In this document: positions 1-10,389 of the stretch, in pieces
How the letters are laid out: each line of letters begins with the position of its first letter
Numbering within the stretch: position 1 is the first letter of the stretch
Source: Streptomyces cinereus
GTDB taxonomy: Bacteria > Pseudomonadota > Gammaproteobacteria > Pseudomonadales > Moraxellaceae
Direction: 5' to 3'
Length of the DNA: 64,000 bases
Assembly (NCBI GenBank): GCA_014647715.1
Contig: BMPS01000007.1
Span: 47,343 to 111,342 of the forward strand
Translations under genes and position numbers: made by a program
The notes under the pieces: generated by a model
What the model saw: the letters and a program-made list of their open reading frames with translations, nothing else
The model's database searches: none
What the model was told of the DNA's origin: nothing

Positions 1-1
1 T

Positions 2-346
2 GTGTCTGAGCCCCGCACTGTCAATGTTGAGTTAACTGAAGAACAAGCGCATATCCAGCGTACGCCAGTTAATAGACCTACTGACCGCAGCATTGGTGAT
101 AATGACAATGCCACTATTGAGGTTGAACTTGAAGCAGAACGTGCAAATGTCAACAAACAAACTTATGTCACTGAAGAAGTTAACGTAGATAAAGTTGCCC
201 AAACTCGTACTGAGACCTTTAATGAAACCGTTCGCCGTGAAGAGTTAGATGTACAAAAAGATGGTGTTGAGCGTGTAACGGGTGTTGATACCGTCGATGG
301 TAATGTATCACCTGCAATTGATCCAAATGCGTCCCGTAAACTTTAA
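2..346 (+). CDS. DUF2382 (YsnF/AvaK-type) protein, C-terminal part
   Basis: The charged sequence, with alternating Val/Glu/Asn strands (for example TYVTEEVNVDKVAQT), matches the DUF2382 domain of YsnF-like proteins, usually linked to general or envelope stress. No reaction is known for the family. The frame opens with a GTG at base 2, right at the window edge, so the true start and probably a further N-terminal domain lie outside; treat it as 5' partial. The C-terminus (DPNASRKL) is natural and is followed by an intrinsic terminator. The next gene encodes a related protein, so the two form a family pair. Confidence 0.7.
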   Translation: MSEPRTVNVELTEEQAHIQRTPVNRPTDRSIGDNDNATIEVELEAERANVNKQTYVTEEVNVDKVAQTRTETFNETVRREELDVQKDGVERVTGVDTVDGNVSPAIDPNASRKL

Positions 347-413
347 TAATTAATATCATTAAAATTAACTACTATAAAGTTTAACTTCTGCCAACGGTGT
401 TGCCATTGGCTTG

Positions 414-444
414 AAAAAGGCAGATGATTTCATCTGCCTTTTTT
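414..444 (+). terminator. Intrinsic terminator after the first DUF2382 gene
   Basis: A 14-bp perfect stem (414-427 with 430-443) carries the GGCAGATGA core, a TT loop and a run of T. It lies 68 bases after the stop codon and separates the two DUF2382 genes. Confidence 0.85.
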
Positions 445-504
445 GTGATTGTCATATATTATTACAAAATTTTGGAACAATAACTTTGCAATGGAAAACA
501 CTTT

Positions 505-1080
505 ATGAAAAACCCGATGACAAATACTACCGAACTAAACACTAATGATACCCATACTCATGATAACATTGTTAAAACCGTCGATCTTCGTGAAGATACC
601 ACTAACACCTTAGAGCTATTAGCTGAACGCCCCCAAGTGCAAATTGAGCGATTTATCAAAGACAATATCAAATTATCAAAAAAAATCATCAGCCAAACAG
701 TTAACATTCCTGTGACACTCAATCAAGAAGTCTTAGTGATTGAACATGTGTTTACGCAGCCTAGTGCCTCTCATGATAATTTAGTTAGTGTGGTTACTAA
801 TAACGTCAATGTGCCACAGTTGATGGTGAATGGGCAAGCCATTACTTTAGGCGATACCCCGATTGAGATTCCTCTACTTCAACAAACAGCGAAAGTGAAT
901 ATTGAAACCATTGTGGCGGAAAAAGTACAGTTAATGACCCAAAATGTCAGTCATGAAACGCAAATTCCTGTGACATTGCGTCATGAAGAATTGGTCACTG
1001 AAAAAGTTGAATACGACGATCCAACAGTATTAGCAACAACGCATATCCCATCCGAAGATGTTAACTTGGTTTCAAAGTAA
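505..1080 (+). CDS. DUF2382-like stress protein, two repeats
   Basis: This 191-residue protein has no signal peptide or membrane segment. The N-terminal 35 residues are Asn/Thr-rich and probably disordered. Two DUF2382-like units follow, about residues 35-90 and 120-190. Each carries the pattern of a strand with an I-P-V-T-L element (NIPVTLNQEVLVIEHV and QIPVTLRHEELVTEKV) followed by a Glu/Val strand. The role is unknown; relatives are stress-induced. The ATG at 505 is the first of two nearby starts (the other is at residue 5). It is probably a diverged paralogue of the preceding gene. Confidence 0.7.
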   Translation: MKNPMTNTTELNTNDTHTHDNIVKTVDLREDTTNTLELLAERPQVQIERFIKDNIKLSKKIISQTVNIPVTLNQEVLVIEHVFTQPSASHDNLVSVVTNNVNVPQLMVNGQAITLGDTPIEIPLLQQTAKVNIETIVAEKVQLMTQNVSHETQIPVTLRHEELVTEKVEYDDPTVLATTHIPSEDVNLVSK

Positions 1081-1156
1081 TTCCTTTCTACTTTGGGTGA
1101 GCTGACCTTGGCTTTTGTTAGTGTGTCTTTTGTTGGCGCGTGTTGGTATGTAATTT

Positions 1157-1203
1157 GGGTGTGGCATACATCAACATAAAAGTAAGGTCAAAATGTCACA
1201 CCC
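1157..1203. terminator. Possible hairpin between convergent genes
   Basis: A 10-bp stem with one mismatch (GGGTGTGGCA at 1157 against TGTCACACCC at 1194) encloses a 27-base loop. It lies between the convergent DUF2382 and metR-like genes and has a T run on the plus side. The long loop makes terminator function uncertain. Confidence 0.35.
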
Positions 1204-1232
1204 AGCATTTTTAATTGATTAGGTTTAATCAA

Positions 1233-2150
1233 TTAGGCTCGATGATGGGTGGGTAATATCGATTTATGGGTAATCTCTGGCAGTAAATCCAAAAACCCTT
1301 GAATATAAGCCACCTCTTTACTTGTGGTACGGGTCGCCGCATAAAGCTGGCAAAACACGCCTTCCCCCAATGCTCTTGATATTACCCAGCCTTTTTTTTC
1401 GTATTCATTGACCACCCAATTCGGTAACGAGGCGACCCCTCGTTCACTCGCAACCAGCTGAATTAACATCGCGGTCAATTCTGTGGTTCTTAGTTTCTTG
1501 GGCGCAAGTCCTGCAGGTGCAAAAAAATGCGCGATGATATCAAGGCGCTTGGCCTCCACAGGATAGACGATGAGCGTTTCATCAATCAAATCTTCTGGCA
1601 AAATCGGCGATTTTTTATCGACTAATGGGTGTGTGGGTGACAACACCAAGCGACTTTCATATTGGAATAACGGCAGATAACTGATTCCCTCCAAGGGTAA
1701 GTGACTGGCTGTAATAAGCACATCAATTTCTTCATCCAGTAGCATTTGGTGAGGCTCAGGTTCAAAGCCTGAGCTAAAGTCCAGCTCAACATCTTGCCAC
1801 TCCCTGCGATAACGATTAAGGATAGGCATCAACCAATCAAAACAGCTATGACATTCCGAAGCCAAACGCAATTGTCCCGTTTGACCACGACCCAGTCTTT
1901 TAAGGTTGGCGGTGGTACGATTAAATTGCGGTAGCACACTGTCCGCAAGTTTAAGTACTTCTTTGCCTGCCGGGGTAAAGCTTAGCGGTCTTGAGCGGCG
2001 ATTGACGAGGCTAACGCCATAATAACTTTCAATTTCTTTGAGCTGATGGGACACCGCTGATGCCGTGACATACAAGTCCTCAGCCGCGGCAGCAAGCGAG
2101 CCTTGCTCACGTAGTGCGGTCAATAATTGAAGGTGGCGGATTTCAAGCAT
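1233..2150 (-). CDS. metR: MetR-like LysR-type transcriptional regulator
   Basis: This 305-residue protein has an N-terminal winged HTH (residues 1-60, with GSLAAAAEDLYVTASAVSHQ) and a periplasmic-binding-like effector domain. Several stretches match MetR closely: LASECHSCFDWLMPIL, ETLIVYPVEAKRLDIIAHFF and the SLPNWVV region. MetR uses homocysteine as co-inducer and activates methionine synthesis genes such as metE and metH; no such target adjoins here. The gene is convergent with the DUF2382 gene. The ATG start has no strong Shine-Dalgarno sequence. The family call is firm; the exact regulon is inferred. Confidence 0.85.
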   Translation of the reverse strand: MLEIRHLQLLTALREQGSLAAAAEDLYVTASAVSHQLKEIESYYGVSLVNRRSRPLSFTPAGKEVLKLADSVLPQFNRTTANLKRLGRGQTGQLRLASECHSCFDWLMPILNRYRREWQDVELDFSSGFEPEPHQMLLDEEIDVLITASHLPLEGISYLPLFQYESRLVLSPTHPLVDKKSPILPEDLIDETLIVYPVEAKRLDIIAHFFAPAGLAPKKLRTTELTAMLIQLVASERGVASLPNWVVNEYEKKGWVISRALGEGVFCQLYAATRTTSKEVAYIQGFLDLLPEITHKSILPTHHRA

Positions 2151-2286
2151 AAAATAATTTTACCGTTTGCCAAGCCCAAAAGAAAAAAGTTCACGATTTG
2201 GTGAAACCATGAACTACTTTAACAAGAAACGTGAAAAAAGTTAATCAATTTCGAGTCAAAACGGCCGTATTACTCAATCACTTTGA

Positions 2287-3609
2287 CTAACTATCACTGA
2301 TAATGTGCTCTTCTTCATCTTTGAAATTACGCGTCACAAGTAACTGGTCAATTTTATGATGATCAATATCGACTACTTCAAATTTGTAACCTTGATATTC
2401 AACAAAATCCGCAGGGCGAGGAATTTTGCGCAGTTTGTACATCATAAAACCTGCTAAAGTTTCATAATTGTCCCAATCGGGAAAATCTTCGATACCGAGC
2501 GCATGTTTGACGTTTTCAATCGGCGTGTTACCTTCAATCAGCCATGAAAATTCATCACGCTGGATAATCTGCTGCTCATCTTCAATCGGTGCGACCCAAT
2601 CCCCCATCACTGTCATCATGATATCAGAGAGGGTAATGACACCGACAATGAGCGCATACTCATTCATCACCACGGCAAATTTTTCTTTACTGGAGCGAAA
2701 ACGGTCTAGCAGCTCAGATAAAGTTAATGTATCGGGGATGATTAATACATTACGAATCGTAGTTTCATTGAGCAAAATTTGCGACTGGTTACTAAGAAGT
2801 TTTACCAAAATATCTTTGGTATCGACATACCCAATCACTTCATCAATATGGTCTTTACATACCAAAAATTTTGAATACGGGTAATTGGCGATTTTTTGGC
2901 GAATACTTTGCTCAGACTCGCCAAGGGTGAAATAAACCACATCTTCACGGGTGGTCATGCTAGAGGGCACATTACGTTCTTCAAGCTCAAAAACGTTTTC
3001 GATAAAGTGATGTTCTTGCTTGAGCAACACCCCCGCTTGCGCCCCTGCATCCACCACGGCAGAAACATCATCAAAGGTGATATTTTCTTCTCTCACCATG
3101 TTGACTTTAAAAATTCTAAAAATCAGATTTGCCAGCCCGTTGATAATCCAAGCCAGCGGCTTAAATACTTTGATTGACAACAGTACAGGTTCAATCACCG
3201 CTAACGCCACGCGTTCTGGGTTAATCATGCCAATGCGTTTAGGAATCAAATCAGCAAACAAAATAAATAACAAAGTGACTAGCAAAAATGACATCATAAA
3301 ACCGATATTATCAAGCATTTTGCCTTGATAAAATGGGGAGATAAGGTCAATAAAGTAGGGACGAAGCGCAGACTCACCGACAATACCGCCCAAAATTGCC
3401 ACGGCATTTAGCCCTATTTGTGAGGTGGCAAAAAATTCTGCAGAATTTTCTTGTAAATGTAAAATTTTATTGGCGCGATTGTCACCCGATTCTGCTAACA
3501 ACTTTAGCTTGATGCGCCTAGCACCTGCCAAGGCAATTTCGGAAATGGAGAAAAAACTGGAAATCAATACTAATATACAAATAATTAGTAGATTTTGGAA
3601 TAAACTCAC
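2287..3609 (-). CDS. CNNM/CorC-type (HlyC/TlyC) membrane protein
   Basis: This 440-residue inner-membrane protein has a DUF21 (CNNM) membrane domain (about residues 1-190, with several hydrophobic helices), a pair of CBS domains (about 205-335) and a C-terminal CorC_HlyC domain (about 350-430). Relatives are implicated in magnesium or cobalt efflux and are often mis-named hemolysins. The start is GTG with an AGGTG element five bases upstream. No operon partner is evident; it is followed on the minus strand by the metR-like gene. Confidence 0.85.
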   Translation of the reverse strand: MSLFQNLLIICILVLISSFFSISEIALAGARRIKLKLLAESGDNRANKILHLQENSAEFFATSQIGLNAVAILGGIVGESALRPYFIDLISPFYQGKMLDNIGFMMSFLLVTLLFILFADLIPKRIGMINPERVALAVIEPVLLSIKVFKPLAWIINGLANLIFRIFKVNMVREENITFDDVSAVVDAGAQAGVLLKQEHHFIENVFELEERNVPSSMTTREDVVYFTLGESEQSIRQKIANYPYSKFLVCKDHIDEVIGYVDTKDILVKLLSNQSQILLNETTIRNVLIIPDTLTLSELLDRFRSSKEKFAVVMNEYALIVGVITLSDIMMTVMGDWVAPIEDEQQIIQRDEFSWLIEGNTPIENVKHALGIEDFPDWDNYETLAGFMMYKLRKIPRPADFVEYQGYKFEVVDIDHHKIDQLLVTRNFKDEEEHIISDS

Positions 3610-3728
3610 AATACACCTATATTTATCTATTTTTATCTAGACAACATAACAGATTTGGCAAAAAATTTCTTAGACTTTATGGTAAAGCAATATTAGTAAA
3701 AAACATGGGTGAAGAAAACTGGTCGCGT

Positions 3729-3760
3729 AAAAAAACCCTTGATTTCAATCAAGGGTTTTT
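3729..3760 (-). terminator. Intrinsic terminator of fadBA
   Basis: A perfect 14-bp stem (3731-3744 with 3747-3760) has a 2-base loop and ends in T runs on both strands. It starts 16 bases past the fadA stop, so it ends the fadBA transcript and may also stop plus-strand transcription. Confidence 0.85.
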
Positions 3761-3775
3761 GTTACAACAAACTGC

Positions 3776-4978
<1,203 letters not shown>

Positions 4979-7135
4979 TTACGCTTGTGGGTAAAAAGTT
5001 TTACCATTTGCCGCCATATCACGAATCATTTGTGGCGCTTCATAGGCTTTACCTAAGCTTGCGTATTTGTCGCAAAGGGCTAGGTAATTTTGTAGACCGA
5101 TTTGGTCGATGTAACGGCATGGGCCACCACGGAATGGCGGGAAACCAATACCCATAATCATTGCCATGTCTGCTTCTGCAGGCGTCGATACGATGTTGTC
5201 TTCTAAGCAGCGAACCGTTTCATTACATAATGCAATCATCAAACGATCGATGATTTCTTGGTCTTCAAACTGTTTTGGCGCATCGATAAATGGTTTTAAT
5301 AATTCAACGGTTTGTGGATCGGCAGTTTTAACTGGCTTGCCTTTTTTATCCGTTTCGTATTTATAGAAACCAACGCCATTTTTTTGACCTAAGCGATTGG
5401 CTTCAAACAATATCTGACCACTCACTTTGTAGTCTGGTTTCATACGGTCTGGGAAGCCTTCCGCCATGACTTCTGCCCCATGAACCCCTGTGTCGATACC
5501 CACAACGTCCATCAAGTAGGCAGGACCCATTGGCCAGCCAAATTTTTCCATGACTTTGTCAATTTGAACAAAATCAGCGCCTTGTTTAATCAATAAATCA
5601 AACGCGCCGAAGTAAGGGAATAATACGCGGTTAACTAAGAAGCCTGGGCAATCATTTACCACCACTGGCACTTTACCCATTTTTTCTGCTAACGCTACGG
5701 TAGTCGCTACCGCTTCTTCGCTTGATTTTTCACCACGAATGACTTCAACCAGCGGCATACGATGGACTGGGTTAAAGAAGTGCATGCCGACGAAGTTTTC
5801 TGGGCGCTCAAGTACCGATGCAAGATAAGTAATTGAAATGGTCGAAGTGTTAGATGCAAGGATACAGTTGTCTTTAACTAGCCCTTCAACTTCTTTTAAT
5901 ACCGCGTGTTTAACTTTTGGATTTTCAACAACCGCTTCAATCACGATGTCAGTCTCACCAAAATCACCGTAGTTTAGCGTAGGACGGATACGGCTTAAGG
6001 TTTCGCCCATTTGTGCTGGGGTTACTTTACCGCGTGCCATACCGCTTGATAGGTGTTTGCTGGCCTCGCGCATACCTAAGTCAAGTTGCTCTGACTTGAT
6101 GTCTTTCATGATGATGGGCAAGCCTTTTGAGGCGGCTTGGTAAGCGATACCGCCACCCATGATACCTGCGCCCAATACAGCGGCTTCTTTAATATCATGC
6201 GCTTTGGCGCTGTGAGTTTTAGCGAGTTTACGAACCGCTTGGTCGTTTAAAAATAGACCGACTAGGCTTTCTGCTTGTGGGGTTTTTGCTGCTTTTGCAA
6301 AACCTGCAGATTCAATTTCTAACGCTTTGTCACGTGGTAGGTTCACGTGTCTTTCGATGGACTCTAAGGCAATTTTAGGTGCTGGGTACTGGGCTGGATT
6401 GGCTTTTGAGAACAGTACACCTTTGGCTGAGTTAAATGCCATCGCTTGTTCTAGGGCGTTTAATTTGACTGGATTGATTTTTTCGTCATGGCGTGCTTTC
6501 CAATCTAGATCGCCTGCGATACATTTTTTGACTAAATCAATCGCTGAAGCCTCTAACTGGTCAGCGGCAACAACCGCATCCACCATACCGACTTTCAATG
6601 CAGCGGCTGGTTTTTGTGCTTCGCCAGTTGCGATGATTTCTAAAGCGTTATCGATACCGATGATACGTGGCAAGCGCACTGAACCACCAAAGCCTGGGAA
6701 GATGCCCAATTTAACTTCGGGTAAACCAATGCTGGCTTTGTCACTCATGACACGGTAATCACAAACCAACGTCATCTCTGTACCACCACCCATCGATGCG
6801 CCATTGATTGCCGCAACTTTTGGGAAAGGCAGGTCTTCAAAACGGTTGAATGTTTTGTTGATGTCAAGTACCCAAGAAGCAATCTCGGCTTCTGGTTTTT
6901 TGAAATTACCAACAAATTCAGTGATGTCCGCACCAGCGATGAAAACTTTTTTTCCTGAAGTAACGATGAGACCTTTAACGTCTGAAGATTGTTCTAATGC
7001 TGTGACTGCTTCGCCAAATTCTTTGATGGTGGCTTGGTCAAATTTATTAACGCTCTCAGTTTGATTATCGTAGTTTAATTTAGCAATACCGTCTTCGAGT
7101 AGCGATACCGAGATGCTATTTCCTTGATAAATCAT
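4979..7135 (-). CDS. fadB: Fatty acid oxidation complex alpha subunit FadB
   Basis: This 718-residue multifunctional enzyme has an N-terminal enoyl-CoA hydratase/isomerase (residues 1-190) and a 3-hydroxyacyl-CoA dehydrogenase (about 315-718). The hydratase glutamates lie in [10 protein letters not shown] and IGLPEVKLG. The NAD-binding loop GAGIMGGG lies near residue 322 and the dehydrogenase His in [15 protein letters not shown]. It works with FadA in beta-oxidation. AAGGAG precedes the ATG. The upstream gap holds a small inverted repeat that could be an operator. It is distinct from the tandem dehydrogenase near 45 kb. Confidence 0.96.
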   Translation of the reverse strand: MIYQGNSISVSLLEDGIAKLNYDNQTESVNKFDQATIKEFGEAVTALEQSSDVKGLIVTSGKKVFIAGADITEFVGNFKKPEAEIASWVLDINKTFNRFEDLPFPKVAAINGASMGGGTEMTLVCDYRVMSDKASIGLPEVKLGIFPGFGGSVRLPRIIGIDNALEIIATGEAQKPAAALKVGMVDAVVAADQLEASAIDLVKKCIAGDLDWKARHDEKINPVKLNALEQAMAFNSAKGVLFSKANPAQYPAPKIALESIERHVNLPRDKALEIESAGFAKAAKTPQAESLVGLFLNDQAVRKLAKTHSAKAHDIKEAAVLGAGIMGGGIAYQAASKGLPIIMKDIKSEQLDLGMREASKHLSSGMARGKVTPAQMGETLSRIRPTLNYGDFGETDIVIEAVVENPKVKHAVLKEVEGLVKDNCILASNTSTISITYLASVLERPENFVGMHFFNPVHRMPLVEVIRGEKSSEEAVATTVALAEKMGKVPVVVNDCPGFLVNRVLFPYFGAFDLLIKQGADFVQIDKVMEKFGWPMGPAYLMDVVGIDTGVHGAEVMAEGFPDRMKPDYKVSGQILFEANRLGQKNGVGFYKYETDKKGKPVKTADPQTVELLKPFIDAPKQFEDQEIIDRLMIALCNETVRCLEDNIVSTPAEADMAMIMGIGFPPFRGGPCRYIDQIGLQNYLALCDKYASLGKAYEAPQMIRDMAANGKTFYPQA

Positions 7136-7437
7136 TGCTAACTCCTTGAGTTATGTTGAAATCAACGGGGAAAACCGAAAAAATGATGTTTTGCACGATG
7201 TCTTTACATGATGTCTTTAAAAGATGCTTGTTAAAATTTTTACATACCGCAGACAAAACAAAATCTTGACTAGTTTACTATGTTTGCGATAAGTTGAGAA
7301 TAACGCAAATGACTGTTTAGTCATTGGCTAGCAACGGGGCCGCTGCTGCGGGTTTTGTTGCCAAACTTACTATCTTACCAGTTGGCAAAAGTCAGCAAAA
7401 ATATCCTTAAAGTAGCCAATTTTTATCACTAAATCCT
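7136..7437. other. Intergenic region upstream of fadBA
   Basis: This 302-base region holds no convincing gene. It must contain the fadBA promoter on the minus strand. The only clear element is an inverted repeat AATGACT-GTTT-AGTCATT at 7308-7325. No unambiguous -35/-10 pair was found. Confidence 0.5.
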
Positions 7438-7818
7438 CTATTTGAATTCGACATACTGCTTGACATAATTGGCGCTTAGCGTGGTAGAGTTGACGCAAAT
7501 CTGTAAACTACCAACAGGCACCTCACTTTCGAATTGCTGCAGATGCGCTTTGATAGCATCCGCAATCCGCTGCGCCAATGATTGAATGGTAGCGTCATCC
7601 CGCCCTGGCATCAGATAAAAATGCGCCATAACAAAGGCTTCATCTCCGCTATCGGTCAGTCCTACTAAGGCATGATTTGGGTAGTAAATACGTGATTTGA
7701 TATCACTTTGTAGCTTAAAATTGCCAGACTGCCATAGTGTATCATTGACCCGCGCTAATAGGTTATCGGGCTGACTAATAAGATGGTCGTGACTCACTTC
7801 AATAATGACATTGGGCAT
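7438..7818 (-). CDS. 5-carboxymethyl-2-hydroxymuconate isomerase-like tautomerase
   Basis: This 126-residue protein begins MPNVIIEVS, so Pro becomes N-terminal after Met removal, as in the tautomerase superfamily. Its length and overall pattern fit the CHMI (HpaF) family, which isomerises 5-carboxymethyl-2-hydroxymuconate in homoprotocatechuate breakdown. No other aromatic-pathway gene is nearby, so the true substrate is uncertain. AAGGGAT precedes the ATG, and it follows the ybaK-like gene by 11 bases, which implies co-transcription. Confidence 0.7.
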   Translation of the reverse strand: MPNVIIEVSHDHLISQPDNLLARVNDTLWQSGNFKLQSDIKSRIYYPNHALVGLTDSGDEAFVMAHFYLMPGRDDATIQSLAQRIADAIKAHLQQFESEVPVGSLQICVNSTTLSANYVKQYVEFK

Positions 7819-7829
7819 GGTGTTATCCC

Positions 7830-8300
7830 TTATTCTTGAATTAAATCTGCAAATTTGGCGTTTACTGCGCCTGCTAAATCTGACGGTGACAACTCAATCT
7901 CCAAGCCGCGTCTACCGCCACTACAATAAATGGTCGCAAAGTGTTGTGCCGACTGATCGATGACCGTGGGCAGGCGTTTTTTTTGACCGAGCGGGCTTAC
8001 CCCACCTAGCACATAGCCTGTGGTACGTTCTACCAATTTGGGGTCTGCCATTTGTGCTTTTTTACTACCGATGGCTTTGGCGATTTTTTTTAGGTTTAGC
8101 AAATGCTCAACAGGCAGTATCGCAACAGCGAGCTTGTCATGGTCGTCTTGCACCACCAAAGTTTTAAATACCCGCTTTGGCTCAACTTGTAGTTTTTCTG
8201 CTGCTTCAAGCCCATAGCTTTCACTATGAGCGTCATGATGGTATTCATGTAATTGGAAGTTGATTTTTAGTTTTTTGGCAAGATTAACGGCAGGTGTCAT
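7830..8300 (-). CDS. ybaK: Cys-tRNA(Pro)/YbaK deacylase
   Basis: This 156-residue YbaK/EbsC-type protein hydrolyses mischarged Cys-tRNA(Pro), a trans-editing step in the cytoplasm. Diagnostic stretches are RVFKTLVVQDD, the Lys-rich KAIGSKKAQMADP segment and GYVLGGVSPLGQKKRLPT near residue 100. The length is that of the family. It is the first gene of a two-gene unit with the tautomerase-like gene. Confidence 0.9.
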   Translation of the reverse strand: MTPAVNLAKKLKINFQLHEYHHDAHSESYGLEAAEKLQVEPKRVFKTLVVQDDHDKLAVAILPVEHLLNLKKIAKAIGSKKAQMADPKLVERTTGYVLGGVSPLGQKKRLPTVIDQSAQHFATIYCSGGRRGLEIELSPSDLAGAVNAKFADLIQE

Positions 8301-8507
8301 AGCGGTTTCTTAACAGGGTTTGGTGATTGAACATAGTCATTCATCATAACCAAACTGCGGGTTAAAACAAAGCACATTGGGTATAAAAAACGTATAAAAA
8401 AACCAGCCAACTATTTTGCTAGTGACTGGATTTAGTAAAGTGCTAGATACTAGTTGTTGCATAGGCTTTAATGTATAGCCTTTATTTTATAAATGGCGCA
8501 TTACCCA

Positions 8508-9008
8508 TTAGCTTGCTTTTGAGACCATATAATCAACGGCAGCTTTTACTTCATCATCCGAAGCTTGGCTACCGCCTTTGGCTGGCATTACACCGGCTTT
8601 TCCTTGAAAGCCGCCGATGGCGTGTTTATACAGCGTGTCTTTACCTTGCGCAATGCGGGGTGCCCAAGCGGCTTTATCAGCAAGTTTTGGTGCACCCATT
8701 AAGCCTGCTGTGTGACAAGTGGTACATACACTACCAAACAATTTTTCGCCAGCATCAGCAGAAACTGGGGTAGCGGTTGCTGTCGTCGTGGTGGCAGCGG
8801 CTGAGGCGGCTGTCGGTGGTACAAATGAAGCAGGCTGTGAAGCCACTGGCATGGGATGGTTTGCACGAGCGATTTCACCTTGCTGTGCGGCAATTTCTTC
8901 GGTTGGTTTGCTTTCGGCTGATTCATGCTTACTACATGCGCTCATGGTAAGACCTAAGGCAAGCATAAGACTGGCTAGCGTGGCATTGCGTGTTGATATC
9001 GGTAGCAT
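8508..9008 (-). CDS. Cytochrome c5-like (class I c-type) protein, possible lipoprotein
   Basis: This 166-residue protein has an N-terminal signal ending in MSAC at residues 22-25, a weak lipobox with Met at -3. It may therefore be lipid-anchored or simply exported. An Ala/Thr-rich linker (about 60-85) leads to a cytochrome domain with heme motif CTTCH near residue 95 and the GAPKLAD and GVMPAKGG elements typical of cytochrome c5. The axial Met is probably the one in GVMPAKGG. AAGGAAA lies upstream. It presumably carries electrons in the periplasm; the partner is unknown. Confidence 0.85.
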   Translation of the reverse strand: MLPISTRNATLASLMLALGLTMSACSKHESAESKPTEEIAAQQGEIARANHPMPVASQPASFVPPTAASAAATTTTATATPVSADAGEKLFGSVCTTCHTAGLMGAPKLADKAAWAPRIAQGKDTLYKHAIGGFQGKAGVMPAKGGSQASDDEVKAAVDYMVSKAS

Positions 9009-9531
9009 AACCTTTTCCTTTCAAATAAGGTGAAATCTAGTTTCACATCAATGTATAAATTTTTAATAGCCCTACAAACTGTTTTTGCGTGGTAATGTCG
9101 ACTGGCAAATGGCTAGTACGACATTTGGCGGTATGTTGTTATCACATGAGAATTAGTGACTATATTAGCATTACTGCCGTATGAATAAAATAACATTTTA
9201 AAGCCACCTTGCTAAATCATTACTATCATTGTGTATTTTGTTACGATGACAGGCAAAATTTTTTTACTGGCTAGATAAAATAGGGCAATTGGCTAGGAGG
9301 AGGATTTTTTACTTTAACAGGTTATTAAAAAGCTAAAATTTACATTGACTTACATGGGGTATTTAGTTAAAATTCGCACCTATTTTTATCCTAATCTGAG
9401 CTGATGCCAAACCATGGGTAGGTTGGCTAATAATCACCTATACAGCCAGATTAATGTTCCTGACCCACTAACCCCGCTTTGTTGATAGCACGGTAACTAT
9501 CTATCAATAAGCCTAGACTTAAGGAGTCTAC
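9009..9531. other. Intergenic region with rpsU leader
   Basis: This region lies between divergent genes. The right half holds a strong promoter and a leader of roughly 150 bases for rpsU. The left half is AT-rich and must hold the cytochrome promoter on the minus strand. No additional gene is supported. Confidence 0.55.
9345..9373 (+). promoter_or_regulatory. Sigma70-type promoter of rpsU
   Basis: TTGACT (9345-9350) and TAAAAT (9368-9373) are separated by exactly 17 bases. They lie about 160 bases before the rpsU start. Confidence 0.8.
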
Positions 9532-9747
9532 ATGCCAGCAGTAAAGGTAAAAGAGAACGAACCTGTAGATATCGCAATTCGCCGCTTTAAACGTGCTTGT
9601 GAGAAAGCCGGTATTTTAGCAGATGTACGTAAACATGAGTTCTATGAAAAACCAACTCAAGAACGTAAACGCAAAAAAGCAGCTGCGGTAAAACGTTACA
9701 AAAAGAAAATGTCACGTGAATCAGTACGCACCACTCGTCTTTACTAA
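9532..9747 (+). CDS. rpsU: 30S ribosomal protein S21
   Basis: This 71-residue, very basic protein begins [11 protein letters not shown] and ends with the S21 pattern ([17 protein letters not shown]). It is part of the small ribosomal subunit. AAGGAG lies six bases ahead of the ATG. It has its own promoter and terminator, so it is probably monocistronic, unlike the rpsU-dnaG-rpoD arrangement of E. coli. Confidence 0.98.
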   Translation: MPAVKVKENEPVDIAIRRFKRACEKAGILADVRKHEFYEKPTQERKRKKAAAVKRYKKKMSRESVRTTRLY

Positions 9748-9786
9748 GGTAATTTGTCGACAGACAACCCAATACCAGTAAATGAT

Positions 9787-9816
9787 AAAATCCACTTTGT
9801 TAAGTGGATTTTTTTA
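9787..9816 (+). terminator. Intrinsic terminator of rpsU
   Basis: TCCACTT (9791-9797) pairs with AAGTGGA (9802-9808) around a 4-base loop, followed by a run of eight T. Confidence 0.9.
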
Positions 9817-9878
9817 TGCTATGTTGCTAACCACAATTTTAAAAACGCCATTAGCTAACATTAAGGAGCGTTAAAACC

Positions 9879-10325
9879 ATGACTACCATAAAAGACACCT
9901 TGACCGATGTGGTCAAGACCGCCATGAAAGCGCGTGAGCTTGAAAAAGTTAAAGTGCTACGCAGCGTACAAGCGGTGATAAAACAAATCGAAATTGATCG
10001 CCAACTAACGCTCGATGATGCAGGTGTACTAGACATCTTACAAAAGCAAACCAAGCAGCGCCAAGAGTCGCTCGCGATTTTTGCCGCCAATGGTCGGGAA
10101 GACTTGGCACAAAAAGAACAATTCGAGATTGATGTGATTAGTCAATTCTTGCCACAACCCATGAGTGAAGCAGAAATTGCCAATCTGGTAGCTGCTGAAA
10201 TTGCTGAGCAAGGTGCCACTTCAATGCAGCAAATGGGCGCTGTGATGAATGCGTTAAAAGTCAAAACCGCAGGTCGCGCTGACCCCACTTTGATCTCAAA
10301 GTTGGTCAAAGCGACATTGGGTTAA
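9879..10325 (+). CDS. GatB/YqeY domain protein
   Basis: This 148-residue protein is of the YqeY family, which resembles the C-terminal tRNA-binding domain of GatB. Family features include an N-terminal helix with VKTAMKAREL, FEIDVISQFLPQPMSEAEI near residue 85 and the GRADPTLISKLVKATLG end. It often follows rpsU, as here. The function is unproven; a link to tRNA or tRNA-dependent amidation is suggested only by homology. AAGGAG precedes the ATG. Confidence 0.92.
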   Translation: MTTIKDTLTDVVKTAMKARELEKVKVLRSVQAVIKQIEIDRQLTLDDAGVLDILQKQTKQRQESLAIFAANGREDLAQKEQFEIDVISQFLPQPMSEAEIANLVAAEIAEQGATSMQQMGAVMNALKVKTAGRADPTLISKLVKATLG

Positions 10326-10341
10326 CCCTTTAAAACATGAT

Positions 10342-10376
10342 AAAAAAGCCATAAGATTTGTACTTATGGCTTTTTT
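10342..10376. terminator. Bidirectional terminator between yqeY-like gene and maf
   Basis: A perfect 14-bp stem (10342-10355 with 10363-10376) around a 7-base loop carries A and T runs on both sides. It serves the converging genes on both strands. Confidence 0.9.
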
Positions 10377-10389
10377 ATTGGGTAAATTG

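Noticed and set aside
2468..3640. Several plus-strand frames opposite the CNNM/CorC gene
   Set aside because: All are antisense shadows of a well-supported membrane protein with CBS domains.
8399..8480. Weak hairpins downstream of the cytochrome gene
   Set aside because: Stems of five to six pairs with mismatches and no clear T run on the minus strand; not listed as a terminator.
8471..8773. 100-codon plus-strand frame
   Set aside because: Antisense to the cytochrome c5 gene, whose signal peptide and heme motif are unambiguous.
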